From assembly GCF_010435915.1 (NCBI RefSeq), contig NZ_JAAFZH010000006.1:62001-126000 (forward strand): DNA of 64,000 bases, read 5' to 3'. Source of the DNA: Spirosoma terrae (GTDB taxonomy: Bacteria; Bacteroidota; Bacteroidia; Cytophagales; Spirosomataceae). Made by a program: the position numbers and the translations under genes. Numbering within the stretch: the stretch's first letter is position 1; each line of letters begins with the position of its first letter. The notes beneath the pieces were generated by a model. That model saw nothing but the letters and a program-made list of their open reading frames with translations, searched no databases and had not been told where the DNA came from. This document shows positions 27,650 to 36,275 of the stretch, in pieces.

Positions 27650-27682
27650 TTTTGATTCTCCCGTTTTATTCGTATTTATTTG
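27650..27682 (+). promoter_or_regulatory. Candidate promoter of the H1-like gene
   Basis: TTTTG at 27650-27654 and TTTATTTG at 27675-27682 lie 20 bp apart, fitting the Bacteroidota -33/-7 layout; the -7 element differs from TAnnTTTG at one position. The start codon is 21 bp further on. Confidence 0.4.
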
Positions 27683-27703
27683 TAAATTTTTTCCTACCAA
27701 ACA

Positions 27704-28165
27704 ATGGCAAACAAAACCGCAAAATCCAAGCATAAGTCACTGGCCGCTGATATTGTCAGTTCAATTGAAGCGAAGCTTAGCGAAGCTGGCGAGGCAACAA
27801 AAAAAATGAAAAAGTCGATTGAAAAATCGGCCGACAAGTTAGCTAAGAAACTCGCTAAACTCATCGATAAGACCGAGAAAAAGAAAGAGAAACCAGCGAA
27901 AAAAGTCGAGAAAAAAGCCAAGAAAGATTTAGCGAAAGCCAAGAAGAACGCCGAAAAAGCAGAGAAGAACGCTAAACGCGCAGCTAATAAAATTGCAGAT
28001 ACAGTTAGTGATCCGGTGGTGGCTACGTCTGCTCCAAAACCTGCCCCCCGCCCTGCGGCAAAAAAAGCAACGACTCCTAAACCAGCAACTCCCGCCCGCA
28101 AAACTACGCCGAAGCCATCACCGGCTCCAGCAACACCGGCTGAGAGTACAGATACCAACGCGTAA
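27704..28165 (+). CDS. Lys/Ala/Pro-rich histone H1-like protein
   Basis: 153 residues of very low complexity. Residues 1-100 are Lys/Ala/Glu-rich and helical (e.g. KKVEKKAKKDLAKAKKNAEK); residues 105-153 are Pro/Ala/Lys/Thr-rich (KPAPRPAAKKATTPKPATPA). This resembles the bacterial H1-like nucleoid proteins of the Hc1/Bph type, which bind DNA through basic tails. It has its own candidate promoter and a strong terminator, so it is a free-standing, probably well expressed gene. The long ORF on the opposite strand is a shadow of the repeat composition. DNA binding is inferred from composition only. Confidence 0.78.
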   Translation: MANKTAKSKHKSLAADIVSSIEAKLSEAGEATKKMKKSIEKSADKLAKKLAKLIDKTEKKKEKPAKKVEKKAKKDLAKAKKNAEKAEKNAKRAANKIADTVSDPVVATSAPKPAPRPAAKKATTPKPATPARKTTPKPSPAPATPAESTDTNA

Positions 28166-28195
28166 TAAGACGAATTGTACACTATTTTTTGTTAG

Positions 28196-28219
28196 AGCCC
28201 GCTTTATGCGGGCTTTTTT
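28196..28219 (+). terminator. Rho-independent terminator of the H1-like gene
   Basis: AGCCCGC pairs with GCGGGCT around TTTAT and is followed by a T-run. Confidence 0.92.
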
Positions 28220-28329
28220 ACTATCAACTATTGTTTTTATACTTATTTTTTTGTGACATTTACATAAGAGCCGCGTCCATTAGCACTTATTAGATCGAGT
28301 TTCTTTGCTAACTTTTACCAGACGGTGTT

Positions 28330-29262
28330 ATGCTACCCCGTTCTAGAGTTTCTCCTCTTTTTATTGGTGCCCTACTACTGTCAATCATTACAGCAGGCTT
28401 GATTTATAGTAACTGGTCATCCGTTTCGAACGCTACGAATTCACCCTCTTCGTTGCGTTGGCTAGCTCTGTTTGTTCTAGCCTGTGGCTCGCAGGTCCTC
28501 TTAGGCTTTTCACTCTGGTGGATGCTACGTCGACGCCAGCATTCTGTTGTGCAAACCGACGTACTACACTCCATTGTCCACGAATTTCAGACGCCCATAT
28601 CCGCTATTCGAATGGCGGCCGACATTCTGGACTCACCCATTGCCCGTAATCAACCCGAACGTACGGATAAATACGTTCGGATTATCCGGGAAGAAACGGA
28701 ACGTCTTCAGCATCAGGTCGAAACCATGCTAACCCTGGCCCGTGCTGATCGAAATACGCTTATTCTCAATCCAGAGCCCGTCTTCATTCACCAGCTTCTC
28801 CATTCCGTTGCCGAACGACATGGCGACTATCTGGGCCTGAGCCTGGTGGGTAATGATCCCCATATTCTGGCCGACCGGCTGCATTTGACCAACGTATTAC
28901 ATAATCTGCTGGACAACGCAATAAAATATAGTACAGAAAAACCCGAGATAACCGTACTTACCAAAACCAACGCTGATGGCCTGACCATTACCGTACGAGA
29001 CCGGGGAGTCGGAATCGCTCCGAAACTTTTACCGCATATTTTTCAGCCATTTTTTCGGGTCCATGCCCGCAACCAACCCAGTGTTAAAGGATTTGGTTTG
29101 GGCTTAAGTTATGTACAACGTATTATTCAGGCCCACAAATGGACTATATGGGTTAAAAGCGAATTAGGGAAAGGCAGTGAGTTCATTATTCATGTTCCGC
29201 CAACCTCGCTTCTAACAACCTCCGCGGCATCGCTGCATACCAGGAAAACAACGTCCAATTAG
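28330..29262 (+). CDS. Orphan sensor histidine kinase
   Basis: 310 residues. Two membrane helices (about residues 11-28 and 43-64) enclose a short loop of only ~15 residues, so there is no real extracytoplasmic sensor domain. The HisKA domain has the phosphoacceptor His in HSIVHEFQTPISAIRM (about 90) and the HATPase domain has the N box NVLHNLLDNAIKYS, DRGVGIAP and GFGLGLSY. No HAMP domain is visible and no response regulator lies next to it. Start ATG 28330; it stands between two terminators as a single gene. The signal and partner are unknown. Confidence 0.9.
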   Translation: MLPRSRVSPLFIGALLLSIITAGLIYSNWSSVSNATNSPSSLRWLALFVLACGSQVLLGFSLWWMLRRRQHSVVQTDVLHSIVHEFQTPISAIRMAADILDSPIARNQPERTDKYVRIIREETERLQHQVETMLTLARADRNTLILNPEPVFIHQLLHSVAERHGDYLGLSLVGNDPHILADRLHLTNVLHNLLDNAIKYSTEKPEITVLTKTNADGLTITVRDRGVGIAPKLLPHIFQPFFRVHARNQPSVKGFGLGLSYVQRIIQAHKWTIWVKSELGKGSEFIIHVPPTSLLTTSAASLHTRKTTSN

Positions 29263-29274
29263 TAAACTATTCTC

Positions 29275-29317
29275 AACGAAAAAGCCGCTTGCCATACTGG
29301 CAAGCGGCTTTTTCGTT
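29275..29317. terminator. Strong bidirectional terminator
   Basis: A 19-bp perfect stem (29275-29293 with 29299-29317) around ATACT, with A- and T-runs on either side. It separates the convergent histidine kinase and ThuA-dehydrogenase genes. Confidence 0.93.
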
Positions 29318-29356
29318 GACTATTTGCTGCGTTAAAGCTCAGCTAGTTCTGCCCGG

Positions 29357-32300
29357 TTATTTAGCGCTAACGGAGACTCCGGCTTTCGTTACTTTCATAA
29401 CGCCATTCATAATCCGCCAGTGGCCAGGGAACGTACACACAAACGGATAATCGCCGGGCGTAGCGGGAGCTGTAAACTTCAGCCGGTAGGTTTGGTCGGG
29501 GTTAACCAGCGGAGTGGCTACAATAACCTGCGAAATGCTCGGTACGTAGTTTTTCTCAGCGCCATCTTTAGCCGTAATCATCTTATCAGCAGCCGCTCCG
29601 ATTATGTCCATGCTTTTAGGCTTGCCAATTACCAGGTTATGCTGCATGGCGTCGGGATTCTCCAGAACCAGTTCGACCTGTTTGCCAGCCGTTACGGTAA
29701 ATTCTTTCTTATCGTAACGCATTTCTTCCCGAACCGTTTTTAACCGTACTACTTCTACATTCGGATCCACCGGCTCGCTTTTCGCGATGCCCCAGGCTTC
29801 GTATAAACGTCCTAAACGTTCACGATTGTCGGACGTAACAGACGAAGAAAGACTAGCCAGGAAGTTCTTATCGGCCTCATTGACATTGGCTTTTGATTTG
29901 AGGTTCCAGCCCTCCGACACCCCTTTAACAATAGCTTCGCCCTCAGGAGCATTCAGCTTCTGGGTTTGCCGTAACAACGCAACCACAGAATCGACCGGTG
30001 CCACAGACGCATAACTACGGGCCGCCCGCTCCAGCACGTAAGCACTCATACTCTGAGGAGCCCGATAGGTGAAGGTATGCGTCGCATTGTTGTTCTGCTC
30101 GTTACCTTCCGCGATTTTATTCTCCCGATCCAGCATAACCGCAATCGTATACTGACCGGCCCGATCGAACGTAACGTTCATATCGCCCACCCAGGGACCA
30201 TTATTTGCCTTCGTAATTGTTACCGTCTCACCAGGTTTTATTCCCGTTTCATGCGTAACACTGACAAAATCGATTTTTGCCGGATCGGCCGACCCTTTTG
30301 GACCTTCGATACGTAACGATACCGGGATCGGTGTTCCTTCAGGAATAGCCACCCCTCCGGCATTGGTTACGTCGATGGCGATTTTAGCCCCTTCCCGTAC
30401 CGCTGGCGATTCGGGGGTAGTACGGATAGCCGCAATGACCAGATCGGGTTTATCGCCGGTAGTTGCCGTTGCTTTCGGCATTGGTGCATTCGGGCCGTGT
30501 CCTCGGTCGGCATGCGTGCTCATATCATGGGCAGGAGCCGCTTTGGGCTGAGCCGACGAATTTTGGGCAACCTGCTTGAGATACGTTTTCAGCAACTGTC
30601 CATTCTGTCCGGTCAGGGCACACGCAAACGCGTCTGGCAACCAGCGGTCATTCACTTCAGTTGCTTTGTCAAGTCGGGTCAGAATGGCCTGTTGAACAGC
30701 ATTGCTCTGAGGCACTTCCGATAAAGCCAGTAAGGTATTCAACGCCACGACTGGTTCTCTATCGTTCAACAAACCACTTTGCAGCAAAACGGTAGCCGTT
30801 TCCTGCGTTTTAGGCAGAACCTGAGTAGCCGCTTTACGAACGGCTGCGCTTGGGTGTTTCAACGCCGTTGTTGCTGCCTGTAATGCTTCCCCATCCATCG
30901 CACCTAAACCTTCCAGGGTCCAGAGTGCATGGAGAGCCGCCGGATTATTGCCGATCTGGTCCAACGACTGATCATTAACCAACGCAATCAGTTGCGGTAC
31001 TACGTCTTTTTTATTCCGTTCGATGAGGATACGCTGAGCCGTCATCCGCCAGAACATATTGGTGTTTTTCAGCGCAGCCACCAGTTCGTCGGGGCGGTCT
31101 TTACTCAATGCCATTTGCGCATAAGCCGGTGCATTTTTGTAGCCTACCCGATAAATACGACCATGCGTAAAATCACGTAACGGGGTTTCGTACGCGTTGC
31201 CAGAGCCGTTCGTAGCGCCTTTCGGAGTTGGATTGTGCTGAATGATAAAGCTATACCAGTCGGCCACCCAGACAGCTCCATCCGGGCCAACTTCGGCAAA
31301 TACCGGCGAAAACCATTCGTCGGCTCCTGCCATCAGGTTAAAGCCTTCGGAGTCTTCATAATCCGTACCTTTTTTCTGCATGACGTTCTGGTGCAGAATG
31401 TGCCCGGTTGGCTCGGCCACGAACGCAATTTTATTCCAGTACTTCTCGGGGAAAGCCCGCGCCGTGTAAAAATTATGGCCCGCAGCCGCCGTAAATCCAC
31501 CAAAAACGTCAACCTGCCGTACTTTCTCCGTAATCGGCTTCATGTCTTTGTGCGTATCGGTGCTACGGCTTCCATTCTCGCGAATATGCGGAGCGCCGTT
31601 AAAATACCGGTTCGGAATAGCCATGTACCAACCATGCGAATTGTTGGCCGTTGAGCCGAAAATATCGCCGGTTTCGGTAAGGCCCAGCCCCCACGTATTG
31701 TTCGAGGTCGAGGTTACGTATTCGAGCCTGGAACCATCCGGTTTAAACCGAAAAAAGCCCTGACCAAACTTCACACTATCGGCCCCAACTTTCCCTTTGA
31801 ACCCTGAATACCCTACGCTACCCCAGATCCAGTTGTCGAATCCGTAGTGCAGGTTGCTCGGCCCGGCATGGGTATCGAACGTACCGAATCCGGTAAACAC
31901 GATTTTCTTGACGTCGGCTTTATCATCGCCGTTGGTATCCTGCAAAAAGAGCATGTGTGGTGCCTGCGACACGTACAGACCACCGTTTGCAAAGGCCATC
32001 CCCGTTGGAATACTCAGCCCTTCGGCAAAATTGGTGAATTTGTCGGCCTTGCCGTCTTTGTCGGTATCCTCGCAGATCACGATGTAGTCAGAACCACCAC
32101 TCTCTTTACGTTCGTTTGGATAGTCTTTGGTTATGAGCACATATAACCGACCGCGTTCGTCCCACGACATGGCTATGGGGTGCATGACGTTAGGCTCATG
32201 CGCAAACAAATCGAGCGTAAAATCAACGGGCACCTGAATGTGCTTCATCGACTCTTCCGGCGACAGTGGTTCCTGCTGAAGCTGCGCGCCCGGACGTTTT

Positions 32301-33130
32301 TCGTAGTTCGGGAGTTTTGCTTCGTGATACGCAAACGGCTGCGGATTAAGCGCGTCGTGCAGCTTTTTCACGTCATCGCCTACGGCCCACAAAATACCCC
32401 GTTCCAGCAGTTGCTGAAAACCAGGCTGACTCCAGGTACGTTCGTCGTGGCCGTAAGCCGTATAGAACACCCGGCCTTTCCCGTACTGACGCGTCCAGGT
32501 ATAGGGTTCCTCTTTTTGATCCGGCTTGTCTTTTGCCTGATCGGCTTTGATATCCCGAACGGCCAATACGTTGTTGTCGGCCTGAAGATGCGAATGCAGG
32601 TAGGTTTCGTCGTAGGCTTTAAACGACTGTAAACCCATCATGATTGGGTTGTTAGGCTGGACAGTACGAGTCTGGATCGTGTCCATCCGATGCCGCCAGA
32701 ACTGCCCGCCCACCACTTTATCGACATACTCTGCCGAGTTGCGGAAACAGTACGACGCACAATGCACCGGAATAAGTCCTTTGCCCGACGCTACGTAGTC
32801 GAGCAAGGCTTTTTCCTGCGGTTTAGGAATACTGTCCCAGTTCGCAAAAATCAGCAGCCCATCGTATTTGTTCAGATTATCGGGGTTCAAATCCTCCAGC
32901 TTATCGGTATAGGTGATATTGATCCCTTTATTCCCTAACGCAGCCATGAGTTGCGGCACACGTTCAATGGGCTTATGGTGGCCATTATCGCCCAGAAACA
33001 GAATTTCGGTTCGACGCGGTTTGCTAACCGATTCGCGAACGGATGTTTGCGGAGCCGACTGACGCGCACACTGAGTGAGTATGCCTAATACCGCTGCTGC
33101 CAGCAAAAGTTTCGAGTGCCTGATTAACAT
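29357..33130 (-). CDS. ThuA / sorbosone dehydrogenase-like / CARDB / cupredoxin lipoprotein
   Basis: 1257 residues with a lipoprotein signal ending in lipobox LTQC. Domains in order: ThuA-like (about 40-255, TEILFLGDNG to VVGGQFWRHR), a PVC-type membrane-bound dehydrogenase propeller related to glucose/sorbosone dehydrogenases (about 300-680), HEAT-like repeats (690-870), a CARDB domain (about 920-1040) and a C-terminal type I copper domain. Its copper ligands are His in MQHNLVIG plus Cys1232, His1237 and Met1241 in CTFPGHWRIM, so the protein likely oxidises a sugar outside the inner membrane and passes electrons to copper. Last gene of the epimerase/oxidoreductase group. Substrate unknown; domain borders are approximate. 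Confidence 0.88.
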   Translation of the reverse strand: MLIRHSKLLLAAAVLGILTQCARQSAPQTSVRESVSKPRRTEILFLGDNGHHKPIERVPQLMAALGNKGINITYTDKLEDLNPDNLNKYDGLLIFANWDSIPKPQEKALLDYVASGKGLIPVHCASYCFRNSAEYVDKVVGGQFWRHRMDTIQTRTVQPNNPIMMGLQSFKAYDETYLHSHLQADNNVLAVRDIKADQAKDKPDQKEEPYTWTRQYGKGRVFYTAYGHDERTWSQPGFQQLLERGILWAVGDDVKKLHDALNPQPFAYHEAKLPNYEKRPGAQLQQEPLSPEESMKHIQVPVDFTLDLFAHEPNVMHPIAMSWDERGRLYVLITKDYPNERKESGGSDYIVICEDTDKDGKADKFTNFAEGLSIPTGMAFANGGLYVSQAPHMLFLQDTNGDDKADVKKIVFTGFGTFDTHAGPSNLHYGFDNWIWGSVGYSGFKGKVGADSVKFGQGFFRFKPDGSRLEYVTSTSNNTWGLGLTETGDIFGSTANNSHGWYMAIPNRYFNGAPHIRENGSRSTDTHKDMKPITEKVRQVDVFGGFTAAAGHNFYTARAFPEKYWNKIAFVAEPTGHILHQNVMQKKGTDYEDSEGFNLMAGADEWFSPVFAEVGPDGAVWVADWYSFIIQHNPTPKGATNGSGNAYETPLRDFTHGRIYRVGYKNAPAYAQMALSKDRPDELVAALKNTNMFWRMTAQRILIERNKKDVVPQLIALVNDQSLDQIGNNPAALHALWTLEGLGAMDGEALQAATTALKHPSAAVRKAATQVLPKTQETATVLLQSGLLNDREPVVALNTLLALSEVPQSNAVQQAILTRLDKATEVNDRWLPDAFACALTGQNGQLLKTYLKQVAQNSSAQPKAAPAHDMSTHADRGHGPNAPMPKATATTGDKPDLVIAAIRTTPESPAVREGAKIAIDVTNAGGVAIPEGTPIPVSLRIEGPKGSADPAKIDFVSVTHETGIKPGETVTITKANNGPWVGDMNVTFDRAGQYTIAVMLDRENKIAEGNEQNNNATHTFTYRAPQSMSAYVLERAARSYASVAPVDSVVALLRQTQKLNAPEGEAIVKGVSEGWNLKSKANVNEADKNFLASLSSSVTSDNRERLGRLYEAWGIAKSEPVDPNVEVVRLKTVREEMRYDKKEFTVTAGKQVELVLENPDAMQHNLVIGKPKSMDIIGAAADKMITAKDGAEKNYVPSISQVIVATPLVNPDQTYRLKFTAPATPGDYPFVCTFPGHWRIMNGVMKVTKAGVSVSAK

Positions 33131-33173
33131 AGGCTAGTTTTTTTAAAGATCATTCTTCTCTATTCGCTATCGA

Positions 33174-34292
33174 TTATACGTTCGTAAAATCCGGCAACTT
33201 AATCAGTTGTCCACCCTGAAGGGCCGATTCGTGCGCCAGAATACCTACACTAGTCCAGTTTGCCGACTGAGCTGCATTCGGGAAAGGGTCCCGATCTTCG
33301 ATAATGGCCGATACGAATTCGTGGACCATGTGCGGGTGTGATCCACCGTGTCCGCCACCTTGTGTAAACGACAAGTGTTGCGTTTCATCCGCATCGTACA
33401 CGCCTTTGGTCGTAAATCGCTGAATCGGCTCTGGCAGCAGATGGGCAAAGTCAGGAACCGTCACTTTTTCAGGAATCTCCGGCTCGGGCTTTTTGGCGGT
33501 ATGAATAACGGGCTGCTCCTCTTCGATCAACTGCCATTCGAACGATTTTTTGTCGCCGTATACTTCAAAACTTTCACGGTATTGCCGTGCTACGTCGAAC
33601 AGTGACCGATATACGTAGGCCGACAGATCGCTGTTCTTAAACTTAATGTGCGCTGACTCAACTGCAAACGGTGAGTTATGAATCTTGGCCAACTCTTCCC
33701 GGATTGTCCCGGAACCGAAGCAGGATACATAATCAGCTTCCAGTTTCAGCAAACCGGCCACCGGGCCAACGCAGTGCGTCGCGTAGTGCATCGGCGGCAA
33801 ACCCGGCCAATAGTCAGGCCAGCCGTCCATGTCCTGCTGATGGCTGGCTTTCAGAAACTGCACTTTTCCTAATTCACCTTTTTCATATAACTCCTTCACA
33901 AACAGAAACTCGCGGCTGTATACCACCGTTTCCATCATCATGTATTTCTTACCACTCTCTTTGGTGGCCTGCACGATCGCCATGCAATCCTCTACACTGG
34001 TTGCCATCGGCACCGTACAGGCTACGTGTTTACCGGCACGTAATGCTTTGATACTCTGCTCGGCATGATTTGGAATTGGGGAGTTAATGTGTACCGCGTC
34101 GATGTCCGGATCGGCTAACAACTCATCGTAGTTACTATACCGTTTTTCGATCCCATAAGCATCGCCGATTTCATTCAGTTTTTCGACGTTACGCTGGCAA
34201 ATGGCATACATGTTTGCATGAGGATGCCGCTGATAGATCGGAATAAATTCGGCCCCAAAGCCAAGGCCAACAATGGCAATATTAAGTTTCAT
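33174..34292 (-). CDS. Gfo/Idh/MocA-family oxidoreductase (variant active site)
   Basis: 372 residues, an NAD(P)-dependent sugar dehydrogenase-like protein with a Rossmann fold (NIAIVGLGFGAEFIP) and a C-terminal alpha/beta domain. ATG 34292 is chosen because the fold starts right after it; an in-frame upstream ATG at 34331 would add 13 unlikely residues. The usual EKP motif with the catalytic lysine reads CTVPMATS here, so Glu-Lys is replaced by Thr-Val. It therefore belongs to a subgroup that may not use the classical lysine. It lies 40 bp after the epimerase-like gene and 43 bp before the ThuA-dehydrogenase gene. Substrate is unknown. Confidence 0.9.
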   Translation of the reverse strand: MKLNIAIVGLGFGAEFIPIYQRHPHANMYAICQRNVEKLNEIGDAYGIEKRYSNYDELLADPDIDAVHINSPIPNHAEQSIKALRAGKHVACTVPMATSVEDCMAIVQATKESGKKYMMMETVVYSREFLFVKELYEKGELGKVQFLKASHQQDMDGWPDYWPGLPPMHYATHCVGPVAGLLKLEADYVSCFGSGTIREELAKIHNSPFAVESAHIKFKNSDLSAYVYRSLFDVARQYRESFEVYGDKKSFEWQLIEEEQPVIHTAKKPEPEIPEKVTVPDFAHLLPEPIQRFTTKGVYDADETQHLSFTQGGGHGGSHPHMVHEFVSAIIEDRDPFPNAAQSANWTSVGILAHESALQGGQLIKLPDFTNV

Positions 34293-34332
34293 AAAATAAA
34301 AGGAATAAGAGCAATTGAATTCGTAAAACAAC

Positions 34333-35202
34333 TTAAGCCAGAACGCTCGTTGGCGTTGGCGCAGTCAGTTTACTTTGTATGTATGCTAAACCATCAACCG
34401 CCAGTTGTTCAGGCGATTCGAACATAGGCCGGAAGATATGCGTTGCCGCAGCCAGTTCAGGCGGGTTAGGCCCGAACGCTTCGATGGCAATGGGGCCTTC
34501 ATAGTTTACCTCCTGCAATACGCTGAACACTTCGCCCAGATTGATATGGCCCTTGCCGGGAGTCGATCGGTCATTTTCCGAAATCTGTACATGAACCAAA
34601 TAGGGAGCGACCTTACGAATGGCGTCACCAATATTCTTCTCTTCCATATTGGCATGGAACGTATCGAACGCGGCCCGACAATTGGGGTGATCGACGGCTT
34701 CAACGTAACGGACCAGTTCATCGGCACAGGTCAACAGATACGTTTCAAACCGGTTCAGGTATTCGATAGCCAGTACAATATCTTTCGTCTGAGCGTACTC
34801 GGCTACTTCACGCATGCCCTCCACCGACCACGCCCACTCCTGAGCCGTAGCTGGTCGGCCGGTGAACACTTTAAAACCGGCGTAAAATGGCCCCATCAGA
34901 ATAGTAGCCCCAGCCAGAGCCGCGCAATCGAGGATTTTTTTCAGGTTGTCGATGCCAGCCCGACGAACGGCTGGATCAGTACTGATCAGGCTGTGTTCCG
35001 GGCCGCAAAGCGTACAGGCCTGTACCTCCAGACCGATTTCTGCCAATTGCTGACCAATCCGCTCCCACTTTGGAAGATTGGTGTCGCTAATGGGTATTTC
35101 AACAAAAGTAAAGCCGCTCGTTTTTAGGAACGCTAACGTATTCGATAGCTCTTCGTCCATCGACATCGTCCAAACGAACATATTCATTCCTAGCTTATTC
35201 AT
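34333..35202 (-). CDS. Sugar phosphate isomerase/epimerase, ketose 3-epimerase-like
   Basis: 289 residues, a metal-dependent TIM barrel of the xylose isomerase-like family. It resembles D-tagatose/D-psicose 3-epimerases in its ligand motifs: AIEYLNRFE (metal-binding Glu), FDTFHANMEE (Asp/His), HVQISENDRSTPGKGH and AIEAFG (second Glu). Such enzymes shift configuration at C3 of ketoses via a bound divalent metal. It is first in a minus-strand group with the Gfo/Idh/MocA and ThuA-dehydrogenase genes and is divergent from an AraC regulator. The 3-epimerase assignment rests on motif resemblance, not on a search. Confidence 0.82.
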   Translation of the reverse strand: MNKLGMNMFVWTMSMDEELSNTLAFLKTSGFTFVEIPISDTNLPKWERIGQQLAEIGLEVQACTLCGPEHSLISTDPAVRRAGIDNLKKILDCAALAGATILMGPFYAGFKVFTGRPATAQEWAWSVEGMREVAEYAQTKDIVLAIEYLNRFETYLLTCADELVRYVEAVDHPNCRAAFDTFHANMEEKNIGDAIRKVAPYLVHVQISENDRSTPGKGHINLGEVFSVLQEVNYEGPIAIEAFGPNPPELAAATHIFRPMFESPEQLAVDGLAYIQSKLTAPTPTSVLA

Positions 35203-35224
35203 ATTAGCTCTCTAAAAAATTAAA

Positions 35225-35232
35225 CAAATGTA
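35225..35232 (-). promoter_or_regulatory. Candidate -7 element (TACATTTG, minus strand)
   Basis: An exact TAnnTTTG match on the minus strand, 23 bp before the epimerase start. The -33 partner is not clear. It would drive the sugar-oxidation group leftward. Confidence 0.45.
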
Positions 35233-35337
35233 AAGAGTAGCGAATAGATAATCCCGGCTTTTATTAGCGAATACTGACTTTATTTTCACCCAAAACCACA
35301 AAAACAACCGATATTCGCGTTAAAAAAGAGAAACTAG

Positions 35338-36210
35338 ATGAAACAGCCCCTCCGAAAAGATCTGGAACCGGTGTCGACCTCCTTTATCGTGAAGGAATTA
35401 GTCGAATCTCACTTTGACCCTAACTGGCATTTCCACCCCCATTACCAGTTATTTCTTGTGGAAGAAGGAACAGGAACCCGCTTTATTGGTGATTCAATCA
35501 AGCCATTTCGCCCCGGCGACCTTGTTTTTCTGGGTCCCAATCTCCCTCACTTATGGCGGAGCGATCAGGCTTATTTTAATAAACAACTAGGCTTAACTAC
35601 GCGGGGTATTGTGATCTATTTTGCGGAAGATTTCCTAGGTAGCGAATTCTTTGCGAAACAGGAAATGAACTCGCTACGTCTGCTGCTCAATCATGCCCGT
35701 CAGGGTTTGGAATGGACCGGTAAAACACGAGCACTGGCTGAAGCCGCCCTGAAAAATATGACTCGCCAACCCGATTCGTTTGATCGGGTAATCAGTCTGT
35801 TAACTTTATTGAAAGAGTTGTCGCGGGCAACCGATTATAGTTATCTAACTAGTCCTGGCTATACCAATACAGTCAAGCCAACCGAAACCGACCGGATGCA
35901 ACTGGTACATAACTACGTACTGGGGCATTTTCCCGATAATTTGAGTCTGGAAACCATTGCCGATCTGGCCGGCATGACACCACCAGCCTTCTGCCGCTAT
36001 TTTAAAGCCCGAGCCAATAAAACATTTTCCGAATTTGTTTCGGAAGTGCGTATCGGTCATGCCTGTAAATTGCTATTAGGAGGCAAACTGAGCGTTACCC
36101 AGATCAGCTTTGAGAGTGGTTTTAAAACCCTGTCGAACTTCAATCGCCAGTTCAAAGAAATAACCGGCCAAACGCCATCCAGTTATGTAAAAACGTATCG
36201 GCGTATATGA
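35338..36210 (+). CDS. AraC-family transcriptional regulator
   Basis: 290 residues. An N-terminal cupin (about 20-110: FHPHYQLFLVEEGTG, RPGDLVFLGPNLPHLW) binds the effector. The C-terminal AraC DNA-binding domain (about 190-290) has two helix-turn-helix units: LSLETIADLAGMTPPAFCRY and LSVTQISFESGFKTLSNFNR. It is divergently transcribed, 135 bp from the epimerase/oxidoreductase/ThuA group, so it is the likely regulator of that group, probably with a sugar as effector (inference). Start ATG 35338. Confidence 0.9.
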   Translation: MKQPLRKDLEPVSTSFIVKELVESHFDPNWHFHPHYQLFLVEEGTGTRFIGDSIKPFRPGDLVFLGPNLPHLWRSDQAYFNKQLGLTTRGIVIYFAEDFLGSEFFAKQEMNSLRLLLNHARQGLEWTGKTRALAEAALKNMTRQPDSFDRVISLLTLLKELSRATDYSYLTSPGYTNTVKPTETDRMQLVHNYVLGHFPDNLSLETIADLAGMTPPAFCRYFKARANKTFSEFVSEVRIGHACKLLLGGKLSVTQISFESGFKTLSNFNRQFKEITGQTPSSYVKTYRRI

Positions 36211-36275
36211 AAAACGGTCCCTTCCCATGCAGGAAAAGACCGCTTCCAGTTTATTGTTTATTCTACGACAATAGC

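Noticed and set aside
27694..28182. 162-codon ORF opposite the histone H1-like gene
   Set aside because: Its Ala/Phe-rich sequence is the complement of Lys/Ala-rich codons; the plus-strand gene has a promoter and terminator.
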